A stretch of DNA of 6,106 nucleotides from Acidobacteriota bacterium (GTDB lineage: Bacteria; Acidobacteriota; Terriglobia; UBA7540), in NCBI GenBank assembly GCA_021789565.1, contig JAJYJL010000559.1:1-6106 (forward strand), written 5' to 3'. Both the position numbers and the translations under genes were made by a program. The notes beneath the pieces are model-generated. The model worked only from the letters and a program-made list of their open reading frames with translations, searched no databases and was not told the DNA's origin. Below, in pieces: positions 5,041 through 6,106 of the stretch (its first letter is position 1; each line of letters begins with the position of its first letter).

Positions 5041-6106
5041 ATGATTCTGCCGCTGACAAAAGTGGCTGAAGTTCTGGGATTCGGCGGACCTGTCTCTGAC
5101 TGCACGGCCAGGGGCTGCTCAATTGATTCGCGCCGGATTGAGCCCGCCCAGTTGTTCTTTGCCATCCGCGGGCGGAGCCATGATGGCCACGATTTTGTCG
5201 CCGCGGCCCTGGAACGTGGCGCCGCAGGAGCGGTGGTCGAGAGGCAGTATTTGGACCGGTTTTCGGAATCGGTCCGTACGTGCCTCATTCCGGTTGCAGA
5301 CACAACGGACGCTCTGCAAGTACTTGCCCGATACATTCGGCAGGAATGGGGTGGGCGTCTGGTTGCCGTAACCGGAAGCATGGGCAAGACAACCACTAAG
5401 GAAATGATTGCAGCGCTTCTAGCCACGCGCTTTAGAGTCTTGAAGTCGCAAGGCAACCTCAACAACCATTACGGGTTGCCGCTGGTGCTGCTGGGACTGG
5501 AACCTTCTCATGAAGTGGCCGTGGTGGAACTTGCGATGTCAGCTCCCGGAGAGATCGCGCGACTTGCTCAAATTGGGGAGCCGGATGTGGGCCTTGTAAC
5601 GAACGTCGGGCCGGTCCACCTGGAATTCTTCGATTCCGTGGATTCGATTGCCAAGGCAAAGAGGGAACTGATCGAAAACCTGAGCCACCGGCATGGGAAA
5701 CCCACAGCTGTGCTGAATTTTGATGACGCGCGGGTACGAAAATTTGCTGAGAGGTTTGACGGGCAGGTACTGACTTTTGGCATGAGCGAAGGCGCTCTGT
5801 TCAGAGGATCGAAGGTTCGGTTGAACGAAGGATCCTGCAGTTTTTCTCTCCAGGGGCCGAATGTAGAGAGTGAATTTAGGGTGCCACTGCCTGGCGCGCA
5901 TAACGTTGAGAACGCCCTCGCAGCATTGGCGGCCGTGAGCGCCTTCGGACTGGATGTGGGCTCTCTTGCGCCAACCCTTGCGTCCTTTAAAAATTTGGCG
6001 CAACGGAGTGAAATTATTACACTGCCTGGACAGATAACAATCCTGAATGACTGCTACAACTCAAACCCGAGAGCGATGGAAAGCATGGTTGAAACGCTCG
6101 CAGGCT
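5041..6106 (+). CDS. murF: UDP-N-acetylmuramoyl-tripeptide--D-alanyl-D-alanine ligase MurF, 3' end outside window
   Basis: MurF is the cytoplasmic ATP-dependent ligase that attaches D-Ala-D-Ala to the UDP-MurNAc-tripeptide made by MurE, completing the nucleotide precursor used by MraY. The first 355 residues are present and the frame is open to the last base; the family is about 450-480 residues. The N-terminal domain has CSIDSRRI (26-33) and LFFAIRGRSHDGHDF (38-52). The central domain has the P-loop TGSMGKTTTKEM (111-122), GNLNNHYGLPL (138-148), VVELAMSAPGEIARL (161-175) and VTNVGPVHLEFF (186-197). PGAHNVENALAAL (284-296) follows, and the C-terminal domain begins near NDCYNSNPRAM (336-346). 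The last block corresponds to the D-[DS]-YNANP-type motif of MurF. The start is fixed by a good Shine-Dalgarno. The gene follows murE by 36 nt with no terminator between them, as expected for one operon. A continuation such as mraY would be typical downstream but is not visible. Confidence 0.95.
   Translation, partial: MILPLTKVAEVLGFGGPVSDCTARGCSIDSRRIEPAQLFFAIRGRSHDGHDFVAAALERGAAGAVVERQYLDRFSESVRTCLIPVADTTDALQVLARYIRQEWGGRLVAVTGSMGKTTTKEMIAALLATRFRVLKSQGNLNNHYGLPLVLLGLEPSHEVAVVELAMSAPGEIARLAQIGEPDVGLVTNVGPVHLEFFDSVDSIAKAKRELIENLSHRHGKPTAVLNFDDARVRKFAERFDGQVLTFGMSEGALFRGSKVRLNEGSCSFSLQGPNVESEFRVPLPGAHNVENALAALAAVSAFGLDVGSLAPTLASFKNLAQRSEIITLPGQITILNDCYNSNPRAMESMVETLAG

Noticed and set aside
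4315..5465. Minus-strand ORFs of 185 and 194 codons opposite murE and murF
   Set aside because: Both are antisense to well-supported ligase genes, overlap each other, and have shadow-type composition.
5539..6003. Minus-strand ORF of 154 codons opposite murF
   Set aside because: It is a shadow of murF, whose plus-strand frame is open through the whole interval with family motifs.

Overview
The window is a contiguous, all-plus-strand piece of a bacterial division and cell-wall (dcw) cluster. In order it carries the 3' half of rsmH, then ftsL, ftsI (a class B penicillin-binding protein with one PASTA domain), a 45-codon membrane microprotein gene, murE, and the first 355 codons of murF, which runs off the right edge. 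No RNA gene, mobile element, CRISPR array or phage feature is visible. Four of the five large genes are recognised from family motifs; ftsL is recognised from architecture and synteny.

The organism is most likely a meso-diaminopimelate-type, Gram-negative-like bacterium. MurE carries the DNPR box that goes with mDAP addition. The combination of a long FtsL N-terminus (YPEIYFVKHIDNSRL just before the membrane span), an FtsI with a C-terminal PASTA domain and an SSD motif, and MurF with GNLNNHYGLPL recalls Acidobacteriota. That lineage call is an inference from memory of family sequences, not a measured match. Base composition looks moderately GC-rich and similar across all genes, so there is no sign of transfer.

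Layout: 2-466 rsmH (C-terminal half); 467-549 a gap with a perfect 9-bp inverted repeat; 550-1041 ftsL; 1042-3153 ftsI, starting on the base after the ftsL stop; 3175-3312 a small membrane protein with a good Shine-Dalgarno; 3313-3492 a 180-bp stretch with no recognised gene, holding a doubtful 39-codon ORF and a perfect extended -10 element (TGTTATAAT) directly before murE; 3493-5004 murE; 5041-6106 murF (partial).

How they work together: RsmH methylates 16S rRNA and is a customary first member of the cluster. FtsL is a membrane scaffold of the divisome that, in studied bacteria, helps activate the septal synthase FtsW-FtsI. FtsI cross-links septal peptidoglycan. MurE and MurF add the third amino acid and the terminal D-Ala-D-Ala to the cytoplasmic UDP-MurNAc peptide that supplies FtsI's substrate. 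Tight spacing and common strand indicate an operon, possibly with an internal promoter in front of murE.

I do not see an exotic new system. The parts most worth a second look are the microprotein and the unexplained 180 bp between ftsI and murE.
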